NCBI RefSeq assembly: GCF_947623445.1
Contig: NC_135246.1
Location: 10,213,856 to 10,277,855, forward strand
DNA: 64,000 nucleotides
Direction of reading: 5' to 3'
Origin: Clavelina lepadiformis
Lineage: Eukaryota > Chordata > Ascidiacea > Aplousobranchia > Clavelinidae
Position 1 is the stretch's first letter; each line of letters starts with the position of its first letter. Made by a program: the position numbers and the translations under genes. Shown piece after piece: positions 8,369-20,636 of the stretch. The notes below the pieces were generated by a model. The model made no database searches. It was not told the origin of the DNA and was given only the letters and a program-made list of their open reading frames with translations.

Positions 8369-8439
8369 TGCATTGACCGGGAATCGAACCCGGGCCTCCC
8401 GCGTGGCAGGCGAGAATTCTACCACTGAACCATCAATGC
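8369..8439 (-). tRNA. tRNA-Gly (GCC), unit 6
   Basis: Same as unit 1 Gly. Confidence 0.96.
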
Positions 8440-8446
8440 ATGCACT

Positions 8447-8518
8447 TTCCCAGACCGGGAATCGAACCCGGGCCGCCTGGGTGAAAGCCAGGAATCCTGA
8501 CCACTAGACCATCTGGGA
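8447..8518 (-). tRNA. tRNA-Glu (UUC), unit 7
   Basis: Same as unit 2 Glu. Confidence 0.96.
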
Positions 8519-9373
8519 GCGGCGATCGATCTTTATTTGATCCAGTAAATATACTTTGACTGAAATCCGGCTCAAGGGATCATGATCCAATTTTAAAAAA
8601 ATAGGCTTTTCAATGCAAGTACATATAACTAAGAAGCTACTGTCGTAGAACCACTTCACGAGCCTCCATCAATATTCGCTTGCAACGAGATCTAGGCTAA
8701 GAATGCCTACATTCTCAGTTTGACAGAATTACAAAATAATAACAAACCAGCCCACGTCGACGTCACATGCACATTGCACTTCGAAATTTTTCATCCAGTA
8801 GATATGACGCATTGGTTGCGAAATCGTCATAAACACAGTGTTTCCAGCTGAAAAAATATGTTCCTAATGCGAACTGACACCTCAACAAAACAAAGTGAAC
8901 GAAATTAGTTGCCTCGACACGCGATTGAACCAGGGACCATTGAACATTAAACCAAGAAGCTACTATCGCAAAACTACATCACGAGCCTTCCTCAATTTTG
9001 GCTTGCAACGATATATAGGCTAGGAATGCCTACATTCTTAGTTTGGACAAAATCATTTTACTAAAATTTATAAAACAACCACCTAAGTTTTACAGCATGT
9101 TTTGAGAGTAAAAGTTTCCGACAACTAATCCACGGAAAACAAATATGCGACTTCTAAATAATTTACAGCTTAGCCTGGACCTGCAATACGCTATCGCCAA
9201 AACCATATCAAACCAGCCCACGTCGACGTCACATGCGCATTGGACTGCAACATTTTTCGTCTTTTTAATATCACGCATTGGTGGAGACTTCGTCACACAT
9301 AAAATGTTCCCGCTTAAAATTGTGTTCCTAAAAGGAAATGACTTCTCAAAAGAACGAAGTAATCGAAATTAGT

Positions 9374-9446
9374 TGCCTCGACCCGGGATTGAACCAGGGA
9401 CCTTTAGATCTTCAGTCTAACGCTCTGCCAACTGAGCTATCGAGGC
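9374..9446 (-). tRNA. tRNA-Phe (GAA), unit 7, C20 variant
   Basis: As unit 5 Phe. Confidence 0.94.
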
Positions 9447-9452
9447 AAGCTT

Positions 9453-9526
9453 TGGCCAATACGGGGCTCGAACCCGCGACATTCGCGTTATTAGCACGAC
9501 GCTCTAACCAACTGAGCTAATCGGCC
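9453..9526 (-). tRNA. tRNA-Ile (AAU), unit 7
   Basis: Same as unit 4 Ile. Confidence 0.96.
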
Positions 9527-9776
9527 TCGATTGTTTTGGGTACAAAACAACGATTAATTTCACCATTATTCCGACTTTGAAATTTTTGTTTTATTGAAGA
9601 ATTTTCTGGCAAATTGAGAATTTTTCTTTCAGCAATCCATTTCTCTAAGTTATCACGGCATATACCTCCCTATTAACGAACAACAATCCTTATTCTTCAA
9701 AACATTTTTGTCATCAAAGCGAAAATACACTTTCTGGGCACTCACACGAAAGGTTATCCAGGTAATGTTAAGAAAA

Positions 9777-9847
9777 TGCATTGACCGGGTATCGAACCCG
9801 GGCCTCCCGCGTGGCAGGCGAGAATTCTACCACTGAACCATCAATGC
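9777..9847 (-). tRNA. tRNA-Gly (GCC), unit 7, A60 variant
   Basis: As unit 1 Gly except T-loop position 60 is A instead of T. This site varies in tRNAs, so the gene is probably functional. Confidence 0.95.
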
Positions 9848-9854
9848 ATGCACT

Positions 9855-9926
9855 TTCCCAGACCGGGAATCGAACCCGGGCCGCCTGGGTGAAAGCCAGG
9901 AATCCTGACCACTAGACCATCTGGGA
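9855..9926 (-). tRNA. tRNA-Glu (UUC), unit 8
   Basis: Same as unit 2 Glu. Confidence 0.96.
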
Positions 9927-10781
9927 GCGGCGATCGATCTTTATTTGATCCAGTAAATATACTTTGACTGAAATCCGGCTCAAGGGATCATGATCCAATT
10001 TTAAAAAAATAGGCTTTTCAATGCAAGTACATATAACTAAGAAGCTACTGTCGTAGAACCACTTCACGAGCCTCCATCAATATTCGCTTGCAACGAGATC
10101 TAGGCTAAGAATGCCTACATTCTCAGTTTGACAGAATTACAAAATAATAACAAACCAGCCCACGTCGACGTCACATGCACATTGCACTTCGAAATTTTTC
10201 ATCCAGTAGATATGACGCATTGGTTGCGAAATCGTCATAAACACAGTGTTTCCAGCTGAAAAAATATGTTCCTAATGCGAACTGACACCTCAACAAAACA
10301 AAGTGAACGAAATTAGTTGCCTCGACACGCGATTGAACCAGGGACCATTGAACATTAAACCAAGAAGCTACTATCGCAAAACTACATCACGAGCCTTCCT
10401 CAATTTTGGCTTGCAACGATATATAGGCTAGGAATGCCTACATTCTTAGTTTGGACAAAATCATTTTACTAAAATTTATAAAACAACCACCTAAGTTTTA
10501 CAGCATGTTTTGAGAGTAAAAGTTTCCGACAACTAATCCACGGAAAACAAATATGCGACTTCTAAATAATTTACAGCTTAGCCTGGACCTGCAATACGCT
10601 ATCGCCAAAACCATATCAAACCAGCCCACGTCGACGTCACATGCGCATTGGACTGCAACATTTTTCGTCTTTTTAATATCACGCATTGGTGGAGACTTCG
10701 TCACACATAAAATGTTCCCGCTTAAAATTGTGTTCCTAAAAGGAAATGACTTCTCAAAAGAACGAAGTAATCGAAATTAGT

Positions 10782-10854
10782 TGCCTCGACCCGGGATTGA
10801 ACCAGGGACCTTTAGATCTTCAGTCTAACGCTCTGCCAACTGAGCTATCGAGGC
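10782..10854 (-). tRNA. tRNA-Phe (GAA), unit 8, C20 variant
   Basis: As unit 5 Phe. Confidence 0.94.
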
Positions 10855-10860
10855 AAGCTT

Positions 10861-10934
10861 TGGCCAATACGGGGCTCGAACCCGCGACATTCGCGTTATT
10901 AGCACGACGCTCTAACCAACTGAGCTAATCGGCC
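10861..10934 (-). tRNA. tRNA-Ile (AAU), unit 8
   Basis: Same as unit 4 Ile. Confidence 0.96.
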
Positions 10935-11184
10935 TCGATTGTTTTGGGTACAAAACAACGATTAATTTCACCATTATTCCGACTTTGAAATTTTTGTTTT
11001 ATTGAAGAATTTTCTGGCAAATTGAGAATTTTTCTTTCAGCAATCCATTTCTCTAAGTTATCACGGCATATACCTCCCTATTAACGAACAACAATCCTTA
11101 TTCTTCAAAACATTTTTGTCATCAAAGCGAAAATACACTTTCTGGGCACTCACACGAAAGGTTATCCAGGTAATGTTAAGAAAA

Positions 11185-11255
11185 TGCATTGACCGGGTAT
11201 CGAACCCGGGCCTCCCGCGTGGCAGGCGAGAATTCTACCACTGAACCATCAATGC
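11185..11255 (-). tRNA. tRNA-Gly (GCC), unit 8, A60 variant
   Basis: As unit 7 Gly. Confidence 0.95.
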
Positions 11256-11262
11256 ATGCACT

Positions 11263-11334
11263 TTCCCAGACCGGGAATCGAACCCGGGCCGCCTGGGTGA
11301 AAGCCAGGAATCCTGACCACTAGACCATCTGGGA
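11263..11334 (-). tRNA. tRNA-Glu (UUC), unit 9
   Basis: Same as unit 2 Glu. Confidence 0.96.
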
Positions 11335-12189
11335 GCGGCGATCGATCTTTATTTGATCCAGTAAATATACTTTGACTGAAATCCGGCTCAAGGGATCATG
11401 ATCCAATTTTAAAAAAATAGGCTTTTCAATGCAAGTACATTTAACTAAGAAGCTACTGTCGTAGAACCACTTCACGAGCCTCCATCAATATTCGCTTGCA
11501 ACGAGATCTAGGCTAAGAATGCCTACATTCTCAGTTTGACAGAATTACAAAATAATAACAAACCAGCCCACGTCGACGTCACATGCACATTGCACTTCGA
11601 AATTTTTCATCCAGTAGATATGACGCATTGGTTGCGAAATCGTCATAAACACAGTGTTTCCAGCTGAAAAAATATGTTCCTAATGCGAACTGACACCTCA
11701 ACAAAACAAAGTGAACGAAATTAGTTGCCTCGACACGCGATTGAACCAGGGACCATTGAACATTAAACCAAGAAGCTACTATCGCAAAACTACATCACGA
11801 GCCTTCCTCAATTTTGGCTTGCAACGATATATAGGCTAGGAATGCCTACATTCTTAGTTTGGACAGAATCATTTTACTAAAATTTATAAAACAACCACCT
11901 AAACTTTACAGCATGTTTTGAGAGTAAAAGTTTCGGACAACTAATCCACGGAAAACAAATATGCGACTTCTAAATAATTTACAGCTTAGCCTGGACCTGC
12001 AATACGCTATCGCCAAAACCATATCAAACCAGCCCACGTCGACGTCACATGCGCATTGGACTGCAACATTTTTCGTCTTTTTAATATCACGCATTGGTGG
12101 AGACCTCGTCACACATAAAATGTTCCCGCTTAAAATTGTGTTCCTAAAAGGAAATGACTTCTCAAAAGAACGAAGTAATCGAAATTAGT

Positions 12190-12262
12190 TGCCTCGACCC
12201 GGGATTGAACCAGGGACCTTTAGATCTTCAGTCTAACGCTCTCCCAACTGAGCTATCGAGGC
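12190..12262 (-). tRNA. tRNA-Phe (GAA), unit 9
   Basis: Same as unit 1 Phe. Confidence 0.96.
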
Positions 12263-12268
12263 AAGCTT

Positions 12269-12342
12269 TGGCCAATACGGGGCTCGAACCCGCGACATTC
12301 GCGTTATTAGCACGACGCTCTAACCAACTGAGCTAATCGGCC
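12269..12342 (-). tRNA. tRNA-Ile (AAU), unit 9
   Basis: Same as unit 4 Ile. Confidence 0.96.
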
Positions 12343-12592
12343 TCGATTGTTTGGGGTCCAAAACAACGATTAATTTCACCATTATTCCGACTTTGAAATT
12401 TTTGTTTTATTGAAGAATTTTCTGGCAAATTGAGAATTTTTCTTTCAGCAATCCATTTCTCTAAGTTATCACGGCATATACCTCCCTATTAACGAACAAC
12501 AATCCTTATTCTTCAAAACATTTTTGTCATCAAAGCGAAAATACACTTTCTGGGCACTCACACGAAAGGTTATCCAGGTAATGTTAAGAAAA

Positions 12593-12663
12593 TGCATTGA
12601 CCGGGAATCGAACCCGGGCCTCCCGCGTGGCAGGCGAGAATTCTACCACTGAACCATCAATGC
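12593..12663 (-). tRNA. tRNA-Gly (GCC), unit 9
   Basis: Same as unit 1 Gly. Confidence 0.96.
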
Positions 12664-12670
12664 ATGCACT

Positions 12671-12742
12671 TTCCCAGACCGGGAATCGAACCCGGGCCGC
12701 CTGGGTGAAAGCCAGGAATCCTGACCACTAGACCATCTGGGA
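12671..12742 (-). tRNA. tRNA-Glu (UUC), unit 10
   Basis: Same as unit 2 Glu. Confidence 0.96.
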
Positions 12743-13597
12743 GCGGCGATCGATCTTTATTTGATCCAGTAAATATACTTTGACTGAAATCCGGCTCAAG
12801 GGATCATGATCCAATTTTAAAAAAATAGGCTTTTCAATGCAAGTACATTTAACTAAGAAGCTACTGTCGTAGAACCACTTCACGAGCCTCCATCAATATT
12901 CGCTTGCAACGAGATCTAGGCTAAGAATGCCTACATTCTCAGTTTGACAGAATTACAAAATAATAACAAACCAGCCCACGTCGACGTCACATGCACATTG
13001 CACTTCGAAATTTTTCATCCAGTAGATATGACGCATTGGTTGCGAAATCGTCATAAACACAGTGTTTCCAGCTGAAAAAATATGTTCCTAATGCGAACTG
13101 ACACCTCAACAAAACAAAGTGAACGAAATTAGTTGCCTCGACACGCGATTGAACCAGGGACCATTGAACATTAAACCAAGAAGCTACTATCGCAAAACTA
13201 CATCACGAGCCTTCCTCAATTTTGGCTTGCAACGATATATAGGCTAGGAATGCCTACATTCTTAGTTTGGACAAAATCATTTTACTAAAATTTATAAAAC
13301 AACCACCTAAGTTTTACAGCATGTTTTGAGAGTAAAAGTTTCGGACAACTAATCCACGGAAAACAAATATGCGACTTCTAAATAATTTACAGCTTAGCCT
13401 GGACCTGCAATACGCTATCGCCAAAACCATATCAAACCAGCCCACGTCGACGTCACATGCGCATTGGACTGCAACATTTTTCGTCTTTTTAATATCACGC
13501 ATTGGTGGAGACTTCGTCACACATAAAATGTTCCCGCTTAAAATTGTGTTCCTAAAAGGAAATGACTTCTCAAAAGAACGAAGTAATCGAAATTAGT

Positions 13598-13670
13598 TGC
13601 CTCGACCCGGGATTGAACCAGGGACCTTTAGATCTTCAGTCTAACGGTCTGCCAACTGAGCTATCGAGGC
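13598..13670 (-). tRNA. tRNA-Phe (GAA), unit 10, C20 and D-stem mismatch
   Basis: Besides C20, the D-stem 3' strand reads GACC instead of GAGC, so C11-G24 becomes a C-C mismatch. Unique to this unit; function doubtful. Confidence 0.88.
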
Positions 13671-13676
13671 AAGCTT

Positions 13677-13750
13677 TGGCCAATACGGGGCTCGAACCCG
13701 CGACATTCGCGTTATTAGCACGACGCTCTAACCAACTGAGCTAATCGGCC
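13677..13750 (-). tRNA. tRNA-Ile (AAU), unit 10
   Basis: Same as unit 4 Ile. Confidence 0.96.
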
Positions 13751-14000
13751 TCGATTGTTTTGGGTACAAAACAACGATTAATTTCACCATTATTCCGACT
13801 TTGAAATTTTTGTTTTATTGAAGAATTTTCTGGCAAATTGAGAATTTTTCTTTCAGCAATCCATTTCTCTAAGTTATCACGGCATATACCTCCCTATTAA
13901 CGAACAACAATCCTTATTCTTCAAAACATTTTTGTCATCAAAGCGAAAATACACTTTCTGGGCACTCACACGAAAGGTTATCCAGGTAATGTTAAGAAAA

Positions 14001-14071
14001 TGCATTGACCGGGTATCGAACCCGGGCCTCCCGCGTGGCAGGCGAGAATTCTACCACTGAACCATCAATGC
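14001..14071 (-). tRNA. tRNA-Gly (GCC), unit 10, A60 variant
   Basis: As unit 7 Gly. Confidence 0.95.
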
Positions 14072-14078
14072 ATGCACT

Positions 14079-14150
14079 TTCCCAGACCGGGAATCGAACC
14101 CGGGCCGCCTGGGTGAAAGCCAGGAATCCTGACCACTAGACCATCTGGGA
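14079..14150 (-). tRNA. tRNA-Glu (UUC), unit 11
   Basis: Same as unit 2 Glu. Confidence 0.96.
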
Positions 14151-15005
14151 GCGGCGATCGATCTTTATTTGATCCAGTAAATATACTTTGACTGAAATCC
14201 GGCTCAAGGGATCATGATCCAATTTTAAAAAAATAGGCTTTTCAATGCAAGTACATTTAACTAAGAAGCTACTGTCGTAGAACCACTTCACGAGCCTCCA
14301 TCAATATTCGCTTGCAACGAGATCTAGGCTAAGAATGCCTACATTCTCAGTTTGACAGAATTACAAAATAATAACAAACCAGCCCACGTCGACGTCACAT
14401 GCACATTGCACTTCGAAATTTTTCATCCAGTAGATATGACGCATTGGTTGCGAAATCGTCATAAACACAGTGTTTCCAGCTGAAAAAATATGTTCCTAAT
14501 GCGAACTGACACCTCAACAAAACAAAGTGAACGAAATTAGTTGCCTCGACACGCGATTGAACCAGGGACCATTGAACATTAAACCAAGAAGCTACTATCG
14601 CAAAACTACATCACGAGCCTTCCTCAATTTTGGCTTGCAACGATATATAGGCTAGGAATGCCTACATTCTTAGTTTGGACAGAATCATTTTACTAAAATT
14701 TATAAAACAACCACCTAAACTTTACAGCATGTTTTGAGAGTAAAAGTTTCGGACAACTAATCCACGGAAAACAAATATGCGACTTCTAAATAATTTACAG
14801 CTTAGCCTGGACCTGCAATACGCTATCGCCAAAACCATATCAAACCAGCCCACGTCGACGTCACATGCGCATTGGACTGCAACATTTTTCGTCTTTTTAA
14901 TATCACGCATTGGTGGAGACCTCGTCACACATAAAATGTTCCCGCTTAAAATTGTGTTCCTAAAAGGAAATGACTTCTCAAAAGAACGAAGTAATCGAAA
15001 TTAGT

Positions 15006-15078
15006 TGCCTCGACCCGGGATTGAACCAGGGACCTTTAGATCTTCAGTCTAACGCTCTCCCAACTGAGCTATCGAGGC
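15006..15078 (-). tRNA. tRNA-Phe (GAA), unit 11
   Basis: Same as unit 1 Phe. Confidence 0.96.
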
Positions 15079-15084
15079 AAGCTT

Positions 15085-15158
15085 TGGCCAATACGGGGCT
15101 CGAACCCGCGACATTCGCGTTATTAGCACGACGCTCTAACCAACTGAGCTAATCGGCC
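15085..15158 (-). tRNA. tRNA-Ile (AAU), unit 11
   Basis: Same as unit 4 Ile. Confidence 0.96.
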
Positions 15159-15408
15159 TCGATTGTTTGGGGTCCAAAACAACGATTAATTTCACCATTA
15201 TTCCGACTTTGAAATTTTTGTTTTATTGAAGAATTTTCTGGTAAATTGAGAATTTTTCTTTCAGCAATCCATTTCTCTAAGTTATCACGGCATATACCTC
15301 CCTATTAACGAACAACAATCCTTATTCTTCAAAACATTTTTGTCATCAAAGCGAAAATACACTTTCTGGGCACTCACACGAAAGGTTATCCAGGTAATGT
15401 TAAGAAAA

Positions 15409-15479
15409 TGCATTGACCGGGAATCGAACCCGGGCCTCCCGCGTGGCAGGCGAGAATTCTACCACTGAACCATCAATGC
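15409..15479 (-). tRNA. tRNA-Gly (GCC), unit 11
   Basis: Same as unit 1 Gly. Confidence 0.96.
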
Positions 15480-15486
15480 ATGCACT

Positions 15487-15558
15487 TTCCCAGACCGGGA
15501 ATCGAACCCGGGCCGCCTGGGTGAAAGCCAGGAATCCTGACCACTAGACCATCTGGGA
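15487..15558 (-). tRNA. tRNA-Glu (UUC), unit 12
   Basis: Same as unit 2 Glu. Confidence 0.96.
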
Positions 15559-16413
15559 GCGGCGATCGATCTTTATTTGATCCAGTAAATATACTTTGAC
15601 TGAAATCCGGCTCAAGGGATCATGATCCAATTTTTAAAAAATAGGCTTTTCAATGCAAGTACATTTAACTAAGAAGCTACTGTCGTAGAACCACTTCACG
15701 AGCCTCCATCAATATTCGCTTGCAACAAGATCTAGGCTAAGAATGCCTACATTCTCAGTTTGACAGAATTACAAAATAATAACAAACCAGCCCACGTCGA
15801 CGTCACATGCACATTGCACTTCGAAATTTTTCATCCAGTAGATATGACGCATTGGTTGCGAAATCGTCATAAACACAGTGTTTCCAGCTGAAAAAATATG
15901 TTCCTAATGCGAACTGACACCTCAACAAAACAAAGTGAACGAAATTAGTTGCCTCGACACGCGATTGAACCAGGGACCATTGAACATTAAACCAAGAAGC
16001 TACTATCGCAAAACTACATCACGAGCCTTCCTCAATTTTGGCTTGCAACGATATATAGGCTAGGAATGCCTACATTCTTAGTTTGGACAGAATCATTTTA
16101 CTAAAATTTATAAAACAACCACCTAAACTTTACAGCATGTTTTGAGAGTAAAAGTTTCGGACAACTAATCCACGGAAAACAAATATGCGACTTCTAAATA
16201 ATTTACAGCTTAGCCTGGACCTGCAATACGCTATCGCCAAAACCATATCAAACCAGCCCACGTCGACGTCACATGCGCATTGGACTGCAACATTTTTCGT
16301 CTTTTTAATATCACGCATTGGTGGAGACCTCGTCACACATAAAATGTTCCCGCTTAAAATTGTGTTCCTAAAAGGAAATGACTTCTCAAAAGAACGAAGT
16401 AATCGAAATTAGT

Positions 16414-16486
16414 TGCCTCGACCCGGGATTGAACCAGGGACCTTTAGATCTTCAGTCTAACGCTCTGCCAACTGAGCTATCGAGGC
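16414..16486 (-). tRNA. tRNA-Phe (GAA), unit 12, C20 variant
   Basis: As unit 5 Phe. Confidence 0.94.
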
Positions 16487-16492
16487 AAGCTT

Positions 16493-16566
16493 TGGCCAAT
16501 ACGGGGCTCGAACCCGCGACATTCGCGTTATTAGCACGACGCTCTAACCAACTGAGCTAATCGGCC
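16493..16566 (-). tRNA. tRNA-Ile (AAU), unit 12
   Basis: Same as unit 4 Ile. Confidence 0.96.
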
Positions 16567-16816
16567 TCGATTGTTTGGGGTCCAAAACAACGATTAATTT
16601 CACCATTATTCCGACTTTGAAATTTTTGTTTTATTGAAGAATTTTCTGGTAAATTGAGAATTTTTCTTTCAGCAATCCATTTCTCTAAGTTATCACGGCA
16701 TATACCTCCCTATTAACGAACAACAATCCTTATTCTTCAAAACATTTTTGTCATCAAAGCGAAAATACACTTTCTGGGCACTCACACGAAAGGTTATCCA
16801 GGTAATGTTAAGAAAA

Positions 16817-16887
16817 TGCATTGACCGGGAATCGAACCCGGGCCTCCCGCGTGGCAGGCGAGAATTCTACCACTGAACCATCAATGC
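16817..16887 (-). tRNA. tRNA-Gly (GCC), unit 12
   Basis: Same as unit 1 Gly. Confidence 0.96.
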
Positions 16888-16894
16888 ATGCACT

Positions 16895-16966
16895 TTCCCA
16901 GACCGGGAATCGAACCCGGGCCGCCTGGGTGAAAGCCAGGAATCCTGACCACTAGACCATCTGGGA
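16895..16966 (-). tRNA. tRNA-Glu (UUC), unit 13
   Basis: Same as unit 2 Glu. Confidence 0.96.
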
Positions 16967-17820
16967 GCGGCGATCGATCTTTATTTGATCCAGTAAATAT
17001 ACTTTGACTGAAATCCGGCTCAAGGGATCATGATCCAATTTTAAAAAAATAGGCTTTTCAATGCAAGTACATTTAACTAAGAAGCTACTGTCGTAGAACC
17101 ACTTCACGAGCCTCCATCAATATTCGCTTGCAACAAGATCTAGGCTAAGAATGCCTACATTCTCAGTTTGACAGAATTACAAAATAATAACAAACCAGCC
17201 CACGTCGACGTCACATGCACATTGCACTTCGAAATTTTTCATCCAGTAGATATGACGCATTGGTTGCGAAATCGTCATAAACACAATGTTTCCAGCTGAA
17301 AAATGTGTTCCTAATGCGAACTGACACCTCAACAAAACAAAGTGAACGAAATTAGTTGCCTCGACACGCGATTGAACCAGGGACCATTGAACATTAAACC
17401 AAGAAGCTACTATCGCAAAACTACATCACGAGCCTTCCTCAATTTTGGCTTGCAACGATATATAGGCTAGGAATGCCTACATTCTTAGTTTGGACAAAAT
17501 CATTTTACTAAAATTTATAAAACAACCACCTAAACTTTACAGCATGTTTTGAGAGTAAAAGTTTCCGATAACTAATCCACGGAAAACAAATATGCGACTT
17601 CTAAATAATTTACAGCTTAGCCTGGACCTGCAATACGCTATCGCCAAAACCATATCAAACCAGCCCACGTCGACGTCACATGCGCATTGGACTACAACAT
17701 TTTTCGTATTTTTAATATCACGCATTGGTGGAGACCTCGTCACACATAAAATGTTCCCGCTTAAAATTGTGTTCCTAAAAGGAAATGACTTCTCAAAAGA
17801 ACGAAGTAATCGAAATTAGT

Positions 17821-17893
17821 TGCCTCGACCCGGGATTGAACCAGGGACCTTTAGATCTTCAGTCTAACGCTCTCCCAACTGAGCTATCGAGGC
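17821..17893 (-). tRNA. tRNA-Phe (GAA), unit 13
   Basis: Same as unit 1 Phe. Confidence 0.96.
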
Positions 17894-17899
17894 AAGCTT

Positions 17900-17973
17900 T
17901 GGCCAATACGGGGCTCGAACCCGCGACATTCGCGTTATTAGCACGACGCTCTAACCAACTGAGCTAATCGGCC
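17900..17973 (-). tRNA. tRNA-Ile (AAU), unit 13
   Basis: Same as unit 4 Ile. Confidence 0.96.
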
Positions 17974-18223
17974 TCGATTGTTTGGGGTCCAAAACAACGA
18001 TTAATTTCACCATTATTCCGACTTTGAAATTTTTGTTTTATTGAAGAATTTTCTGGTAAATTGAGAATTTTTCTTTCAGCAATCCATTTCTCTAAGTTAT
18101 CACGGCATATACCTCCCTATTAACGAACAACAATCCTTATTCTTCAAAACATTTTTGTCATCAAAGCGAAAATACACTTTCTGGGCACTCACACGAAAGG
18201 TTATCCAGGTAATGTTAAGAAAA

Positions 18224-18294
18224 TGCATTGACCGGGAATCGAACCCGGGCCTCCCGCGTGGCAGGCGAGAATTCTACCACTGAACCATCAATGC
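18224..18294 (-). tRNA. tRNA-Gly (GCC), unit 13
   Basis: Same as unit 1 Gly. Confidence 0.96.
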
Positions 18295-18301
18295 ATGCAC
18301 T

Positions 18302-18373
18302 TTCCCAGACCGGGAATCGAACCCGGGCCGCCTGGGTGAAAGCCAGGAATCCTGACCACTAGACCATCTGGGA
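18302..18373 (-). tRNA. tRNA-Glu (UUC), unit 14
   Basis: Same as unit 2 Glu. Confidence 0.96.
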
Positions 18374-19228
18374 GCGGCGATCGATCTTTATTTGATCCAG
18401 TAAATATACTTTGACTGAAATCCGGCTCAAGGGATCATGATCCAATTTTAAAAAAATAGGCTTTTCAATGCAAGTACATTTAACTAAGAAGCTACTGTCG
18501 TAGAACCACTTCACGAGCCTCCATCAATATTCGCTTGCAACGAGATCTAGGCTAAGAATGCCTACATTCTCAGTTTGACAGAATTACAAAATAATAACAA
18601 ACCAGCCCACGTCGACGTCACATGCACATTGCACTTCGACATTTTTCATCCAGTAGATATGACGCATTGGTTGCGAAATCGTCATAAACACAGTGTTTCC
18701 AGCTGAAAAAATATGTTCCTAATGCGAACTGACACCTCAACAAAACAAAGTGAACGAAATTAGTTGCCTCGACACGCGATTGAACCAGGGACCATTGAAC
18801 ATTAAACCAAGAAGCTACTATCGCAAAACTACATCACGAGCCTTCCTCAATTTTGGCTTGCAACGATATATAGGCTAGGAATGCCTACATTCTTAGTTTG
18901 GACAAAATCATTTTACTAAAATTTATAAAACAACCACCTAAGTTTTACAGCATGTTTTGAGAGTAAAAGTTTCGGACAACTAATCCACGGAAAACAAATA
19001 TGCGACTTCTAAATAATTTACAGCTTAGCCTGGACCTGCAATACGCTATCGCCAAAACCATATCAAACCAGCCCACGTCGACGTCACATGCGCATTGGAC
19101 TGCAACATTTTTCGTCTTTTTAATATCACGCATTGGTGGAGACTTCGTCACACATAAAATGTTCCCGCTTAAAATTGTGTTCCTAAAAGGAAATGACTTC
19201 TCAAAAGAACGAAGTAATCGAAATTAGT

Positions 19229-19301
19229 TGCCTCGACCCGGGATTGAACCAGGGACCTTTAGATCTTCAGTCTAACGCTCTGCCAACTGAGCTATCGAGG
19301 C
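19229..19301 (-). tRNA. tRNA-Phe (GAA), unit 14, C20 variant
   Basis: As unit 5 Phe. Confidence 0.94.
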
Positions 19302-19307
19302 AAGCTT

Positions 19308-19381
19308 TGGCCAATACGGGGCTCGAACCCGCGACATTCGCGTTATTAGCACGACGCTCTAACCAACTGAGCTAATCGGCC
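19308..19381 (-). tRNA. tRNA-Ile (AAU), unit 14
   Basis: Same as unit 4 Ile. Confidence 0.96.
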
Positions 19382-19631
19382 TCGATTGTTTTGGGTACAA
19401 AACAACGATTAATTTCACCATTATTCCGACTTTGAAATTTTTGTTTTATTGAAGAATTTTCTGGCAAATTGAGAATTTTTCTTTCAGCAATCCATTTCTC
19501 TAAGTTATCACGGCATATACCTCCCTATTAACGAACAACAATCCTTATTCTTCAAAACATTTTTGTCATCAAAGCGAAAATACACTTTCTGGGCACTCAC
19601 ACGAAAGGTTATCCAGGTAATGTTAAGAAAA

Positions 19632-19702
19632 TGCATTGACCAGGTATCGAACCCGGGCCTCCCGCGTGGCAGGCGAGAATTCTACCACTGAACCATCAAT
19701 GC
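19632..19702 (-). tRNA. tRNA-Gly (GCC), unit 14, A60 and T63
   Basis: A60 as in unit 7, plus C63 to T, which turns one T-stem pair into a G-U wobble. Probably tolerated. Confidence 0.92.
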
Positions 19703-19709
19703 ATGCACT

Positions 19710-19781
19710 TTCCCAGACCGGGAATCGAACCCGGGCCGCCTGGGTGAAAGCCAGGAATCCTGACCACTAGACCATCTGGGA
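19710..19781 (-). tRNA. tRNA-Glu (UUC), unit 15
   Basis: Same as unit 2 Glu. Confidence 0.96.
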
Positions 19782-20636
19782 GCGGCGATCGATCTTTATT
19801 TGATCCAGTAAATATACTTTGACTGAAATCCGGCTCAAGGGATCATGATCCAATTTTAAAAAAATAGGCTTTTCAATGCAAGTACATTTAACTAAGAAGC
19901 TACTGTCGTAGAACCACTTCACGAGCCTCCATCAATATTCGCTTGCAACGAGATCTAGGCTAAGAATGCCTACATTCTCAGTTTGACAGAATTACAAAAT
20001 AATAACAAACCAGCCCACGTCGACGTCACATGCACATTGCACTTCGAAATTTTTCATCCAGTAGATATGACGCATTGGTTGCGAAATCGTCATAAACACA
20101 GTGTTTCCAGCTGAAAAAATATGTTCCTAATGCGAACTGACACCTCAACAAAACAAAGTGAACGAAATTAGTTGCCTCGACACGCGATTGAACCAGGGAC
20201 CATTGAACATTAAACCAAGAAGCTACTATCGCAAAACTACATCACGAGCCTTCCTCAATTTTGGCTTGCAACGATATATAGGCTAGGAATGCCTACATTC
20301 TTAGTTTGGACAGAATCATTTTACTAAAATTTATAAAACAACCACCTAAACTTTACAGCATGTTTTGAGAGTAAAAGTTTCGGACAACTAATCCACGGAA
20401 AACAAATATGCGACTTCTAAATAATTTACAGCTTAGCCTGGACCTGCAATACGCTATCGCCAAAACCATATCAAACCAGCCCACGTCGACGTCACATGCG
20501 CATTGGACTACAACATTTTTCGTATTTTTAATATCACGCATTGGTGGAGACCTCGTCACACATAAAATGTTCCCGCTTAAAATTGTGTTCCTAAAAGGAA
20601 ATGACTTCTCAAAAGAACGAAGTAATCGAAATTAGT

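Larger units (their letters stand above)
7039..8446. repeat. Unit 6, class alpha
   Basis: Alpha spacers (cctgaccc, ccgataac, actacaac) but Ile has the majority G46. Private gtagttatg near 7392. Confidence 0.95.
8447..9854. repeat. Unit 7, class beta
   Basis: Class beta marks: catgatcc, gcaagtac, ttcgaaat, ggacaaaatc, taagttttac, gacttcgtc, Phe C20, ttttgggtac, Gly A60. With unit 8 it alone has acatataac and tttccgacaac, so these two neighbours are a recent duplication. Confidence 0.95.
9855..11262. repeat. Unit 8, class beta
   Basis: No difference from unit 7 noticed. Confidence 0.95.
11263..12670. repeat. Unit 9, class gamma
   Basis: Gamma marks as unit 4 but with ttcgaaat; no private change noticed. 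Confidence 0.95.
12671..14078. repeat. Unit 10, class beta
   Basis: Beta marks; cggacaac rather than the ccgacaac of units 7 and 8. Phe has an extra D-stem change. Confidence 0.95.
14079..15486. repeat. Unit 11, class gamma
   Basis: Gamma marks with ttcgaaat and ctggtaaatt in the short spacer. Confidence 0.95.
15487..16894. repeat. Unit 12, class gamma
   Basis: Gamma marks with acaagatc, ttcgaaat and ctggtaaatt; Phe C20 in an otherwise non-beta unit. Confidence 0.95.
16895..18301. repeat. Unit 13, gamma/alpha mosaic, 1,407 bp
   Basis: Left part gamma-like (catgatcc, gcaagtac, ttcgaaat), then alpha-like (aatgttt, aaaaatgtg, ccgataac, actacaac). It has the 1-bp loss without the compensating 1-bp gain, so it is 1 bp short. 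Confidence 0.95.
18302..19709. repeat. Unit 14, class beta
   Basis: Beta marks but ttcgacat in the left arm; Gly has one extra change. Confidence 0.95.
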